Of a DNA stretch of 64,000 nucleotides, positions 7,940 through 18,177 are shown piece after piece. Where the stretch lies: positions 49,858 to 113,857 of the forward strand of contig CAUPIJ010000004.1 of the NCBI GenBank assembly GCA_963511305.1, read 5' to 3'. Numbering within the stretch: position 1 is the first letter of the stretch; each line of letters opens with the position of its first letter. The notes beneath the pieces were generated by a model. It was given only the letters and a program-made list of their open reading frames with translations, made no database searches and was not told the origin of the DNA. The stretch comes from Propionimicrobium sp963511305. Lineage in GTDB: Bacteria; Actinomycetota; Actinomycetes; Propionibacteriales; Propionibacteriaceae. A program made the translations under genes and the position numbers.

Positions 7940-9379
7940 ATGCACGACGCAGGCACAGCGAGCACCGCCTATAAAGCGATTTTGTCGCTGATCAACAAGA
8001 CCGATCCACGCATCGGCACTGCCATCGCTGGCGAGCTAAGCGACCAGCGCGAATCGCTGAAGCTGATCGCCTCAGAGAACTACGCTTCGCTGACTACCCT
8101 GTTGACCATGGGCACCTGGCTGTCCGACAAGTACGCAGAGGGCACCGTCGGACACCGCTTCTACGCGGGGTGTCAGAACGTCGACACTGTGGAGTCGATC
8201 GCGGCCGAGCACGCCCGTGAGCTGTTCGGCGCCGACTACGCCTACGTCCAGCCGCACTCGGGCATCGACGCGAACCTGGTTGCCTACTGGTCAATTTTGG
8301 CGCACAAAGTCGAGACCCCGGCTCTGCAGAGCATCGGCGCTCGCAACGTCAACGATCTGTCCCGCGAGGACTGGGCCAAGCTGCGCGCCGCGCTCGGCAA
8401 CCAGCGCCTGATGGGCATGAGCCTGGACGCCGGCGGCCACCTGACCCACGGTTTCCGCAACAACATCTCCGGAAAGATGTTCGATCAGCGCAGCTACGGC
8501 ACCGATCCCAAGACCGGCCTGCTCGACTATGACGCGCTGGCCAAGCAGGCGCGCGAGTTTAAGCCGTTGATCATCGTAGCCGGCTACTCCGCCTACCCGC
8601 GTCGCGTCAACTTCGCCAAGATGCGCGAGATCGCCGACGAGGTCGGCGCGGTGCTGATGGTGGACATGGCCCACTTCGCCGGTCTGGTGGCCGGCAAGGC
8701 CTTCACCGGCGAGGAGGATCCGGTGGCTTACGCCGATGTGGTGACCACCACCACGCACAAGTCGCTGCGCGGCCCACGCGGTGGGCTGGTGCTGGCCAAG
8801 GAAGAGTACGCCTCAGACGTCGACCGCGGCTGCCCAATGGTGCTGGGCGGCCCGCTCTCGCACGTGATGGCCGCCAAGGCGATCGCACTTGCGGAGGCCA
8901 GGCAGGAATCCTTCCGCACCTACGCAGCCCAGGTCTGCTCAAACGCCAAGGCGCTGGCAGAAGGCCTGATGAGCAGGGGCGTCAAGCTCATCACTGACGG
9001 CACCGACAACCACTTGGTGCTGCTGAACGTTTCATCGAGCTTCGGGCTGACCGGCCGCCAGGCTGAGGCCGCGCTGCTGGATTCGGGCATCGTCACCAAC
9101 CGCAACTCGATTCCGCACGACCCGAACGGCGCCTGGTACACCTCCGGCATCCGCATCGGTACCCCCGCGCTTACCTCGAGGGGCTGCGACGAGGACGACA
9201 TGGATCGGGTCGCCGAGCTGATCTGCGAGACGCTCAAGGGCACGAAGCCTGCCGCCACCAGCAACGGCAACCCGAGCCGCGCAAAGTACGAGATGGAAGA
9301 CGGCCTTGCCGAGCGCGTCAGCGACGCAGCCGCGGAGTTGATGGCCGCCAACCCGCTCTACCCCGGCCTGGAATTATAA
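7940..9379 (+). CDS. glyA: Serine hydroxymethyltransferase, long form
   Basis: 479 residues, about 50 more than the common 415-430-residue enzyme; the extra length is in an N-terminal lead before LIASENYAS and in insertions in the middle. The PLP lysine is in VVTTTTHKSLRGPRGG at about residue 273, and the cofactor/substrate signatures EGTVGHRFYAGCQNVDTVE and VDMAHFAGLVA are intact. It interconverts serine and glycine and supplies 5,10-methylene-THF, which links it to the folate genes at 16.5-18.8 kb. AGGAG lies 6 bases before the ATG. A strong terminator follows. Confidence 0.95.
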   Translation: MHDAGTASTAYKAILSLINKTDPRIGTAIAGELSDQRESLKLIASENYASLTTLLTMGTWLSDKYAEGTVGHRFYAGCQNVDTVESIAAEHARELFGADYAYVQPHSGIDANLVAYWSILAHKVETPALQSIGARNVNDLSREDWAKLRAALGNQRLMGMSLDAGGHLTHGFRNNISGKMFDQRSYGTDPKTGLLDYDALAKQAREFKPLIIVAGYSAYPRRVNFAKMREIADEVGAVLMVDMAHFAGLVAGKAFTGEEDPVAYADVVTTTTHKSLRGPRGGLVLAKEEYASDVDRGCPMVLGGPLSHVMAAKAIALAEARQESFRTYAAQVCSNAKALAEGLMSRGVKLITDGTDNHLVLLNVSSSFGLTGRQAEAALLDSGIVTNRNSIPHDPNGAWYTSGIRIGTPALTSRGCDEDDMDRVAELICETLKGTKPAATSNGNPSRAKYEMEDGLAERVSDAAAELMAANPLYPGLEL

Positions 9380-9390
9380 GAACCTAACGA

Positions 9391-9432
9391 AATTATGGGG
9401 TTAGCTTTTTTTGCTAGCCCCATAATTTTTTT
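9391..9432. terminator. Strong hairpin terminator after glyA
   Basis: Arms 9391-9405 and 9413-9427 pair over 15 bases with one G-T, and the right arm runs into T residues to 9432. It also reads as a terminator leftwards because the left arm begins AATT. Confidence 0.88.
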
Positions 9433-9514
9433 CTGCCAGTTAGCTGTAGAAGATGACTGCTCTAGTCCTGCAGCATCGCGAGCTTTTCTAGCTGTGAAAG
9501 TTTCTTTAGTTAAT

Positions 9515-9550
9515 AAAGGGCGAGGCACCAACTGGTGTCTCGCCCTTTTA
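9515..9550. terminator. Hairpin terminator between glyA and groEL
   Basis: Arms 9515-9530 and 9533-9548 pair almost perfectly around a 2-base gap (AAAGGGCGAG.. / ..CTCGCCCTTT). It lies 14 bases beyond the groEL stop and most likely ends the leftward groEL transcript. The two hairpins insulate the convergent genes. Confidence 0.8.
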
Positions 9551-9563
9551 GGTTTATATCGGC

Positions 9564-11183
<1,620 letters not shown>

Positions 11184-11295
11184 AGTGTCCGGCAATCCTC
11201 CGGTTCGCAGGATTCCCCTGCCGTTGTAAATGTCTATCTTCGCGTTCTTAGCTGGCTGCCCGCGACGGACGGCTGTTAACCTCAACCAACCAAAC

Positions 11296-11322
11296 GTGGC
11301 ACTCTAGCTTGAAGAGTGCTAA
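11296..11322. promoter_or_regulatory. CIRCE operator 1 (HrcA site) of groEL
   Basis: Left arm GTGGCACTC (11296-11304), a 9-base spacer, right arm GAGTGCTAA (11314-11322). The consensus is TTAGCACTC-N9-GAGTGCTAA; the left arm has two mismatches. It is the groEL-proximal copy. Confidence 0.9.
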
Positions 11323-11329
11323 CTCATTT

Positions 11330-11356
11330 TTAGCACTCTAACCCCTAGAGTGCAAA
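11330..11356. promoter_or_regulatory. CIRCE operator 2 (HrcA site) of groEL
   Basis: Left arm TTAGCACTC (11330-11338, perfect), a 9-base spacer, right arm GAGTGCAAA (11348-11356, one mismatch). Only 7 bases separate it from the first copy, so two HrcA dimers would sit side by side on the groEL promoter. Confidence 0.92.
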
Positions 11357-11417
11357 AAGCGGAGGAACTTTCGCCCCTTCTCATAGGCAATCCACAGATC
11401 ACCGGCGGCCGAGAAAT

Positions 11418-11696
11418 TTAGCGGGTGCGCAGCCTAGATGCGGAGCGATCGCGCTGCCTGCGCTCGCGCAGCCTGCGCAGCCTCTTGACCAGCATCGGGT
11501 CGTGCTGCAGCGCGGCGGGCTGGTCGATCAGCGAATTCAGAATCTGATAGTAGCGAGTCGAAGACATGTCAAAGCGCTCGCGGATCGCCTGCTCCTTGGA
11601 GAGCCGAGCCGCCCACCACGAACCCTCGAAGTCAAGAATCTCGGCGTCCCTGGCGCTGAGTTCCGTCGTGACCCCTTCCAATGCCTGTGTGCTCAT
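11418..11696 (-). CDS. DUF3263 domain protein
   Basis: 92 residues. The core, LSARDAEILDFEGSWWAARLSKEQAIRERFDMSSTRYYQILNSLID, is the DUF3263 signature of small actinobacterial proteins that look like helix-turn-helix DNA binders (Ser-Thr-Arg-Tyr-Tyr recognition helix). The C-terminus is strongly basic. Function unknown; a role as a DNA-binding protein is inferred from the HTH-like core. It is monocistronic, between the divergent manA and groEL's operators. The upstream region holds a TAGAAT box 8 bases before the ATG and a 20-bp motif that recurs before the DoxX gene. Confidence 0.85.
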   Translation of the reverse strand: MSTQALEGVTTELSARDAEILDFEGSWWAARLSKEQAIRERFDMSSTRYYQILNSLIDQPAALQHDPMLVKRLRRLRERRQRDRSASRLRTR

Positions 11697-11715
11697 GCGT
11701 CCTATTCTAACCGGT

Positions 11716-11735
11716 TAATAACAATGATGTCATTT
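11716..11735 (-). promoter_or_regulatory. Shared 20-bp promoter motif, copy 1 (before DUF3263 gene)
   Basis: Read leftwards: AATGACATCATTGTTATTAA. It differs at one of 20 positions from 32649-32668. Here ATGACA could be the -35 box, with TAGAAT (11705-11710) as the -10 at an 18-base spacing, so the conserved bases cover the -35 and most of the spacer. Confidence 0.6.
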
Positions 11736-11936
11736 AGCTGATGGCAAGCAGAAAACAGCCCGGAAAGGTGCTATTTTTATCTAATCCATTGCGGGGTGCC
11801 GTTGCCGCCACCCGCAGTAAGTCACTAATATTCGACGAGCAAATGGAAGTTTAGGCTCACAGTTGTGCGCTAGAGAGCTCAAGCGTGCAATACTCAGAGA
11901 TTGCTAGAGCACACGAGTCGAGGAGGAAAGGCACCG

Positions 11937-13127
11937 ATGCAGCGAATTGTCGGAACTATCCGACACTACGATTGGGGCTCGCCCGACTTCATCGCCAACC
12001 TTCTTGGCAACCCAGTCACCGATGTGCCGAATGCCGAATACTGGCTCGGCACCCACCCGTCGTCGCCGACCACGATCACAGACGACGGCAACAAAAGCGA
12101 TCTGCGCACCTTCCTGAAGGCCAATCCGCAGCTACTAGGCGAGAAGATTCGCGGCAACTACGGCGATGAGTTGCCCTATCTTGTCAAGATTCTTTCGGCA
12201 GCAGCTCCGCTCAGCCTGCAGGCACACCCCAATGAAGAGGACGCCAGGGCCGGCTTTGAGAAAGAGAACGCCGAAGGCATTGCTTTGGATGATCCGCGCC
12301 GCACCTTCAAGGATCCGCGCCCCAAGCCCGAACTTATCGTTGCTCTCACCGAATTTGACGCGCTCGTGGGCTTCCGTGATCCGGCCGAAAGCTACCGCCT
12401 GTTCACTGCTCTAGGCGACATCCCCGAGCTAGATTCCGTGATTGGACCGCTCGAAAATCGCCGCGGTAGCGCTGCGCTCGAGGAGGTTTTCCTGGACGCA
12501 CTTAGCATCGACGAAGACCGACGCTGGATCGTTAACGAGGTGGCTTCCGCGGCGATCAAGCATATCGATGACCCTGGCAAGGTTGGCGATTTCGCCAGGA
12601 CCGCGGTATTGATCGATGAGCACTTCCCCGGCGACCCAAGCCTGATCGCCGCGCTGCTGCTAAACCGCAGGCACCTGCATCCTGGCCAGGCACTGCACGT
12701 CTCGCCGGGCACCATGCACGCCTATCTCAACGGCTCGGGCGTCGAGGTGATGACCAGCTCCGACAACGTACTTCGCGGTGGTCTGACCGGCAAACACATC
12801 GACGCCGACGCGCTCGTCCGGGTGGTCACGTTCAAGTCCGAGCCCGCTAAGATCCTGATGCCCAGCCAGGTTCGCGGCGGCGTCGAAACCTACGACTACC
12901 CCGATTCCACCTATCGCGTCTGGCGCATCAAGCCTGACGGCGACGCGGTCGAGCTGCCAGCCGAGAGCAGTGCGCGCATCCTGCTGGTCACCGAGGGCAG
13001 CCTGCTGCTGCACAGTGCCGGCCGCCAGGAACTGCTAGAGCGGGGCCAATCGGTATTCCTTGCCGCCGAAGAACAGGTGAGCGCCCTGGGCGACGGCACC
13101 GCATTCCTAACCTCCGTAGGCGAATAG
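11937..13127 (+). CDS. manA: Mannose-6-phosphate isomerase, class I
   Basis: 396 residues from the ATG at 11937, placed 10 bases after GAGGAGG; an ATG 36 bases upstream is in frame but lacks a ribosome site. The type I PMI features are MQRIVGTIRHYDWGSP, LPYLVKILSAAAPLSLQAHPNEEDA (zinc ligands Q and H), the PKPELIVALTEFDALVGFR segment with a ligand Glu and the late GTMHAYLNGSGVEVM. It interconverts fructose 6-phosphate and mannose 6-phosphate with zinc, feeding GDP-mannose and mannolipid synthesis. It stands alone, divergent from the DUF3263 gene. Confidence 0.95.
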   Translation: MQRIVGTIRHYDWGSPDFIANLLGNPVTDVPNAEYWLGTHPSSPTTITDDGNKSDLRTFLKANPQLLGEKIRGNYGDELPYLVKILSAAAPLSLQAHPNEEDARAGFEKENAEGIALDDPRRTFKDPRPKPELIVALTEFDALVGFRDPAESYRLFTALGDIPELDSVIGPLENRRGSAALEEVFLDALSIDEDRRWIVNEVASAAIKHIDDPGKVGDFARTAVLIDEHFPGDPSLIAALLLNRRHLHPGQALHVSPGTMHAYLNGSGVEVMTSSDNVLRGGLTGKHIDADALVRVVTFKSEPAKILMPSQVRGGVETYDYPDSTYRVWRIKPDGDAVELPAESSARILLVTEGSLLLHSAGRQELLERGQSVFLAAEEQVSALGDGTAFLTSVGE

Positions 13128-13197
13128 CCCCACGGGATTGCACCCTGCCCCGCCTCCCGTTGCGCGAGGAGCGCTTCCGGTTGCGGGTGGAGATGCA

Positions 13198-13240
13198 AAA
13201 TGCCCCGGACAATTAACTGTGAACTGACCGGGGCATTTCT
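13198..13240. terminator. Hairpin terminator between convergent manA and clpC
   Basis: Perfect 11-bp arms AAATGCCCCGG (13198-13208) and its complement (13228-13238) around a 19-base loop, with T tracts on both sides, so it can serve both genes. Confidence 0.82.
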
Positions 13241-13258
13241 TGCGTTTAGTTGTTTGGT

Positions 13259-15766
13259 TTAGCTTTCTTCTTCGGGGATCATGTCGATGTCCTCCAGCTT
13301 CGGGGCCGCGCGGAACGTGAACGGCTCGGCGGAGTTCTTATCGGCACCCTCGGCCACGTCCACCACGACGATGGATCCGGCCTGCAGGTCGCCGAACAGG
13401 ATCTGCTCAGCGATCGGGTCCTCGATCTTCGACTGGATGGCGCGACGCAGCGGACGAGCGCCGAGCAGCGGATCGTAACCGATCTCGGCGATCAGCTTGC
13501 TGGCTGCGGGCGTCAGCTCGATGCCCATGTCGCGCTCCTCTAGGCGCTTCTCGACCTGAGCGATCATCAGGCTGACGATGTTGGCGATCTCCTCAGCGGT
13601 GAGCTGGTGGAAGACGACGACCTCGTCAACGCGGTTCAGGAACTCGGGACGGAAGTGCTGCTTGAGCTCTTCGTTAACCTTGCCCTTCATCGACTCGTAG
13701 TCGTTACCGGCATCTCCTGTGTTCGAGAAGCCCAAGCTGACCGAGCGGCTGATGTCCTTGGTGCCGAGGTTCGTGGTCATCACGATGACGGTGTTCTTGA
13801 AGTCGACCACCCTGCCCTGAGCGTCGGTCAGGCGACCCTCATCCAGAATCTGCAGCAGCGAGTTAAAGATGTCCGGGTGGGCCTTCTCGATCTCGTCGAA
13901 CAGGATCACGCTGAACGGCTTGCGGCGCACCTTCTCGGTGAGCTGGCCGCCCTCGTCGTAGCCGACATACCCTGGCGGCGAACCGAACATCCTCGAAGCG
14001 GTGTGCTTCTCGGAAAACTCGCTCATGTCCAGGGTGATCAGGGCGTCCTCGTTGCCGAAGAGGAACTCGGCAAGCGCCTTGGTCAGCTCGGTCTTACCAA
14101 CACCCGACGGGCCAGCGAAGATGAACGAGCCGGACGGGCGGTTCGGATCCTTCAGGCCGGCACGGGCGCGACGAATCGAGCGAGATAGCGCCTTGACGGC
14201 CTCGTCCTGGCCGACGTAGCGCTTGTGAATCTCTTCCTCCATGTGGAGCAGCCTGGTGGACTCCTCCTCGGTGATCTGGCTGACCGGAACGCCCGTGGTG
14301 GTGGAAAGCACCTCGGCGATCTGCTCCTCGCCGACGACAGCGGGAGTGTCTCCATCGCCCTCGCGCCAGGCTGCCTCTCGCTCATCGCGTTCGACACTCA
14401 GACGCTTCTCCTGGTCTCGCAGCCCGGCAGCGCGCTCGAAGTCCTGCTGGTCGATCGCCGCTTCCTTTTCTAGGCGAACCTTCGAGATCTTCTCGTCGAA
14501 CTCGCGCAGATCCGGCGGCGCAGTCATGCGCTGGATGCGCATGCGGGCACCGGCCTCGTCGATCAGGTCGATGGCCTTGTCAGGCAGAAAACGATCCTGA
14601 ATGTAGCGGGCAGCGAGCCTGGCCGCGGCCTCCAGCGCGTCATCGGTGATGGTGATGCGGTGGTGGGCCTCGTAGCGGTCGCGCAGCCCCTTCAGAATAT
14701 CGACGGTCAGCTCGACACTCGGCTCGTCGACCTGGATCGGCTGGAAACGACGCTCCAGTGCGGCGTCCTTCTCGATGTACTTACGGTACTCCTCGAGTGT
14801 GGTGGCACCGATGGTCTGCAGCTCACCGCGAGCCAGCATCGGCTTGAGGATGCTGGCGGCATCGATCGCGCCCTCTGCGGCACCCGCACCAACCAGGGTG
14901 TGTATCTCGTCGATGAACAGCATGACGTCGCCGCGACGCTGAATCTCTTTCAGCACCTTCTTTAGGCGCTCCTCAAAATCACCGCGGTAGCGGGACCCGG
15001 CGACCAGAGCACCGAGGTCGAGCGTGTAAATCTGCTTGTTGCGCAGGGTTTCGGGCACCTCGCCGCGAACGATCTGCTGCGCGAGCCCCTCGACGACGGC
15101 GGTCTTGCCGACGCCAGGCTCACCGATCAGCACCGGGTTGTTCTTGGTGCGGCGGCTGAGCACTGTCATCACGCGCTCGATTTCCTGCTTGCGGCCAATG
15201 ACGGGGTCGAGGCGGTTCTCGCGAGCAGCCTGGGTCAGGTTACGACCAAACTGATCGAGAATGCTGGAATTGCTGCGGGTGGCGTCCTGCGGGGCACCGG
15301 AGGTGGCCAGATCGCCCTCTGCACCACCCTGGAAGCCGCTGAGCAGCTGCAGCACGGTGCTGCGCACTCGGTTGAGGTCGGCGCCAAGCTTGATCAGCAC
15401 GGTTGCGGCGACGCCCTCGCCCTCGCGGATCAGGCCGAGCAGGATGTGCTCGGTTCCGATGTAGCTGTGGTTCATCTGCAGCGCCTCGCGCAATGAAAGC
15501 TCCAGGACTTTCTTGGCGCGCGGGGTGAACGGAATATGGCCCGCGGGTTCGGTCTGACCGTGCCCAATCATCTCTTCGACCTGCTGCCGAACGGCCTCCA
15601 GCGAAATGCCAAGCTGCTCCAGCGCCTTCGCCGCCACGCCCTCACCCTCATGGATCAAGCCAAGCAGCAAATGCTCAGTGCCGATGTAGTTGTGATTGAG
15701 CATTTTGGCCTCGTCCTGGGCCAAAACGACCACGCGGCGTGCACGATCGGTAAATCGCTCAAACAA
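13259..15766 (-). CDS. clpC: ATP-dependent Clp protease ATP-binding subunit ClpC
   Basis: 835 residues in the ClpC order: two Clp-N repeats (1-145, starting MFERFTDRARRVVVLAQDEA), AAA1 with Walker A GEPGVGKTA near residue 200 and DEIHTLVGAGAAEGAIDA, a middle coiled coil with a UVR-like QDFERAAGLRDQEKRL, AAA2 with GPSGVGKTE near 545 and DEIEKAHPD, and the C-terminal D2 small domain. It unfolds substrates for ClpP and works alone in quality control and regulation. Start is TTG at 15766, supported by AAGGAG 5 bases upstream; no ATG is near. A TAATAC box at 15831-15836 is a likely -10. It is monocistronic. Confidence 0.97.
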   Translation of the reverse strand: MFERFTDRARRVVVLAQDEAKMLNHNYIGTEHLLLGLIHEGEGVAAKALEQLGISLEAVRQQVEEMIGHGQTEPAGHIPFTPRAKKVLELSLREALQMNHSYIGTEHILLGLIREGEGVAATVLIKLGADLNRVRSTVLQLLSGFQGGAEGDLATSGAPQDATRSNSSILDQFGRNLTQAARENRLDPVIGRKQEIERVMTVLSRRTKNNPVLIGEPGVGKTAVVEGLAQQIVRGEVPETLRNKQIYTLDLGALVAGSRYRGDFEERLKKVLKEIQRRGDVMLFIDEIHTLVGAGAAEGAIDAASILKPMLARGELQTIGATTLEEYRKYIEKDAALERRFQPIQVDEPSVELTVDILKGLRDRYEAHHRITITDDALEAAARLAARYIQDRFLPDKAIDLIDEAGARMRIQRMTAPPDLREFDEKISKVRLEKEAAIDQQDFERAAGLRDQEKRLSVERDEREAAWREGDGDTPAVVGEEQIAEVLSTTTGVPVSQITEEESTRLLHMEEEIHKRYVGQDEAVKALSRSIRRARAGLKDPNRPSGSFIFAGPSGVGKTELTKALAEFLFGNEDALITLDMSEFSEKHTASRMFGSPPGYVGYDEGGQLTEKVRRKPFSVILFDEIEKAHPDIFNSLLQILDEGRLTDAQGRVVDFKNTVIVMTTNLGTKDISRSVSLGFSNTGDAGNDYESMKGKVNEELKQHFRPEFLNRVDEVVVFHQLTAEEIANIVSLMIAQVEKRLEERDMGIELTPAASKLIAEIGYDPLLGARPLRRAIQSKIEDPIAEQILFGDLQAGSIVVVDVAEGADKNSAEPFTFRAAPKLEDIDMIPEEES

Positions 15767-15830
15767 TATGACTCCTTGAATAGTCGACCTTCCCCGAAGC
15801 TGCCCGGGAAAAGTTCGGTTACTCCCAAGT

Positions 15831-15836
15831 GTATTA
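15831..15836 (-). promoter_or_regulatory. Putative clpC -10 box
   Basis: Leftward TAATAC, 64 bases before the TTG start. A GTGACA sequence about 20 bases further upstream is a weak -35 candidate. The 257-base gap between clpC and lsr2 holds otherwise only two copies of a GG(G)CACCTGCC word (near 15917 and 15963) and the hairpin below. Confidence 0.4.
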
Positions 15837-15985
15837 GGCAGCGCCTAGCGGGAGCGTGTCACCTTTAAAAGGTATTCGTGAGCGTTTTTGTTCCCCACGA
15901 GATAAGCCCTATCGGGACACCTGCCCTTACATGCATCCGCCCTTTTAGGCCCCCGCCGTTTCGGGCACCTGCCTCTAGGAAAGCG

Positions 15986-16010
15986 ATGCACACCGCCAGG
16001 CGGTGTGCAT
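15986..16010 (-). terminator. Hairpin downstream of lsr2
   Basis: Perfect 10-bp arms ATGCACACCG / CGGTGTGCAT around CCAGG, 14 bases beyond the lsr2 stop. There is no long T-run, so termination is probable rather than certain. Confidence 0.6.
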
Positions 16011-16023
16011 AATCTAGCTTTAA

Positions 16024-16359
16024 CTATTCAGCGGGCTGATGTGCCTTCTCGTAGGCCTCGCGAATCTCGGTCGGGACGCGACCGCGGCCGGAAACCTCAT
16101 AACCGTTAGCCTTGGCCCACTCGCGAATATCGCTTGCCAGGGGCCCGTCCTGCGCCTTGCGGCGTCCGGGGCTGCGGCGGCCACCTACGCGACGCGACTT
16201 CACGATCCAGCCAGCGAGCACATCGCGAAAACGAGTGGCGTTGTCTTTCGTGAGATCAATTTCGTAATTAACGCCATCGAGGCTGAAAGTTACGGTCTCA
16301 TCGGCGGGAGTAAAGCCATCAAGGTCGTCGATCAAAAGAATCTGAGTTTTCCTAGCCAT
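16024..16359 (-). CDS. lsr2: Lsr2 nucleoid-associated xenogeneic silencer
   Basis: 111 residues: an N-terminal dimerisation domain (MARKTQILLIDDLDGFTPADETVTFSLDGVNYEIDL), a basic linker with RRVGGRRSPGRRK, and the C-terminal DNA-binding domain with IREWAKANGYEVSGRGRVPTEIREAYEKA. The RGR AT-hook-like triad that inserts in the minor groove is present. It binds AT-rich DNA, silences foreign genes and bridges DNA. GAGGAAC lies just before the ATG. It is encoded beyond folK in the usual actinobacterial neighbourhood with clpC. Confidence 0.96.
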   Translation of the reverse strand: MARKTQILLIDDLDGFTPADETVTFSLDGVNYEIDLTKDNATRFRDVLAGWIVKSRRVGGRRSPGRRKAQDGPLASDIREWAKANGYEVSGRGRVPTEIREAYEKAHQPAE

Positions 16360-16515
16360 TAGTTCCTCTATTCCATTAAGTCTTTAGGGTAGTAAGCTGC
16401 TGTAAGCATTACAAATAAAGACTATGCCACAGAATAATTAAAATCTAATTTTCACAGTTTCCGGACAGGATTCCGTAAGCCCCAAATCGGTTAATAATTC
16501 TGCGCCGAATAAAGG

Positions 16516-17013
16516 CTATAGCTCAATTTCGCGGTACTTTCCGATACCGCTCAAATCTAGATTAGGGACCAAGTCGCTAATTCGACCCTGCGGCAGCACG
16601 GCCTCGGGGTCGATTTCGAGCCAGGGCACCAGGACGAATGCGCGGCTATAAGCCGCGGGATGCGGAAGGGTTAACTCGCTGGTCTTGGACTCATAGCCGG
16701 AAACCTGAATTATGTCGATGTCGAGAGTCCTCGGACCCTTCGGCCGAAGCGGGTCGCGCAACCGGCCATACTCCTTCTCGATGGCCTGTGTCCGGCGCAG
16801 CAAAACCCGCGGGACTAGGCCAGATTCTGCCAATAAGACGAGGTTCAGAAAGTCCGACTGCTCGGCGTCGCCGACCGGTTTGGTGCGGTAAACCGGCGAG
16901 ACCTTAACGACGGACAGCCCCGGAGTTTTCGACAGCTCGCTGACCGCGGACGACAAAATTTCCAGGCTCTCACCCTGATTTGAACCGAGAGCGAAAACAC
17001 ATTTCACGGGCAT
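16516..17013 (-). CDS. folK: HPPK: 2-amino-4-hydroxy-6-hydroxymethyldihydropteridine pyrophosphokinase
   Basis: 165 residues from the ATG at 17013, which overlaps the folB stop by one base (TAATG); a longer frame upstream lies inside folB and is rejected. HPPK signatures: FALGSNQGES near the N-terminus, VSPVYRTKPVG, and the magnesium/pterin site LRPKGPRTLDIDII followed by LPHPAAYSRAFVLVPWLEI. It transfers pyrophosphate from ATP to the pterin alcohol, the substrate of FolP. It is the last gene of the fol cluster; the DUF3180 gene that often follows in actinobacteria is absent. Confidence 0.95.
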   Translation of the reverse strand: MPVKCVFALGSNQGESLEILSSAVSELSKTPGLSVVKVSPVYRTKPVGDAEQSDFLNLVLLAESGLVPRVLLRRTQAIEKEYGRLRDPLRPKGPRTLDIDIIQVSGYESKTSELTLPHPAAYSRAFVLVPWLEIDPEAVLPQGRISDLVPNLDLSGIGKYREIEL

Positions 17014-17381
17014 TAGCTCACTTCGTTTCGGGCCGCACTGACGCAAACCTGAACGTCTGCGAATTCTAATTGCATCGGGGCGTCCGGTTTATGAACGATC
17101 ACCTTTGCCCGCAAAACCAAGTCATCAGACATTATGAGATCCCATATTCTCTTAGCCAACGTCTCGATTAAGTCGACGGCTTCGCCCTCCACTAAGTTCA
17201 ATATATTTCTGGCCAGAGTGCCATAATTTACCGTCTGATTTAGATCGTCGTCTTTAGGAGTCTCGATTTCCAACTCGGCGTCGACAATGAATTTTTGACC
17301 ATTTCTCTTTTCAAATTCATATACGCCGTGATAGCCGATGCCCTCAAGGCCGATAAGTTTAATTGTCGTGCGAGCCATCAT
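17013..17381 (-). CDS. folB: Dihydroneopterin aldolase
   Basis: 122 residues (121 if the second of two consecutive ATGs is used). It has the DHNA core: LIGLEGIGYHGVYEFEKRNGQKFIVDAELE with catalytic Glu and the tunnelling-fold ending LEFADVQV. It cleaves dihydroneopterin to 6-hydroxymethyl-dihydropterin and glycolaldehyde. The reading frame overlaps the end of folP by 23 bases and the start of folK by one, so translation is likely coupled. Confidence 0.95.
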   Translation of the reverse strand: MMARTTIKLIGLEGIGYHGVYEFEKRNGQKFIVDAELEIETPKDDDLNQTVNYGTLARNILNLVEGEAVDLIETLAKRIWDLIMSDDLVLRAKVIVHKPDAPMQLEFADVQVCVSAARNEVS

Positions 17382-18177
17382 TCACCGTTCGCAAGTGCGC
17401 TACCACGTCCACACTATCTCGCTGTGCTGCCACCTCGTGGGTGCGCACCGCCCAGACGCCCGCTAGCGCACAGATGGTTGTGACGGTGGCGGTTGCGGCG
17501 TCGCGCTCGACGGCCGGCCGATCACCGATTGCGCCCGCCAAGAAACGCTTGCGGCTAGCACCTATTAATAGTCTGTGCCCCATCGAGTTGAATCGATCGA
17601 GGGCCCCCAGCACCAGCCAGTCCTGATCGCCGGTCTTGGCGAAGCCCAGGCCTGGGTCTGCGATGATTTTCTCGGGCTCAATGCCAGCCTCCACGCAGAC
17701 GTCGATGCGCTTGGCCAGCTCGTCATAGACCTCGCGGACTACATCTTGATAGACCGCCTGCTCGTTCATCTCATCGCCGTAGCCGCGCCAGTGCTGGCAG
17801 ATATAGTCGCAGCCGGCTTCTGCCACCACGGAGTGCATGTTCGTGTCGGACAATCCGCCCGAAACATCGTTGATGATGGTCGCGCCTGCATCAATTACTG
17901 CCTGGGCGACGCCGGAGCGCATCGTGTCCACGCTGATCGGAATGTGCCGGGCAAGCTCCCGAACCACGGGCACCACCCTGCGCAGCTCCTCCTCCTCGCT
18001 GGGTCGAGTCGCACCCGGACGGGTCGACTCGCCACCGACGTCGATGATGTCGGCGCCTTCGGCGATCAGCTCCATGCCGTGCTCAATTGCGGCGTCCGTG
18101 CTCGCCCAACGACCGCCGTCGGAAAACGAGTCAGGGGTTACGTTCAGAATCCCCTGCACCAACGTGCGCTGCGCCAT
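17359..18177 (-). CDS. folP: Dihydropteroate synthase
   Basis: 272 residues from the ATG at 18177, which overlaps the folE stop (ATGA). TIM-barrel signatures: GILNVTPDSFSDGGRW, DIIDVGGESTRPGA, SVDTMRSGVAQAVIDAGATIINDVSGG and a late LIGASRKRFLAG. It joins p-aminobenzoate and the pterin pyrophosphate and is the sulfonamide target. It lies in order between folE and folB. Confidence 0.97.
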   Translation of the reverse strand: MAQRTLVQGILNVTPDSFSDGGRWASTDAAIEHGMELIAEGADIIDVGGESTRPGATRPSEEEELRRVVPVVRELARHIPISVDTMRSGVAQAVIDAGATIINDVSGGLSDTNMHSVVAEAGCDYICQHWRGYGDEMNEQAVYQDVVREVYDELAKRIDVCVEAGIEPEKIIADPGLGFAKTGDQDWLVLGALDRFNSMGHRLLIGASRKRFLAGAIGDRPAVERDAATATVTTICALAGVWAVRTHEVAAQRDSVDVVAHLRTVNDGSHDN

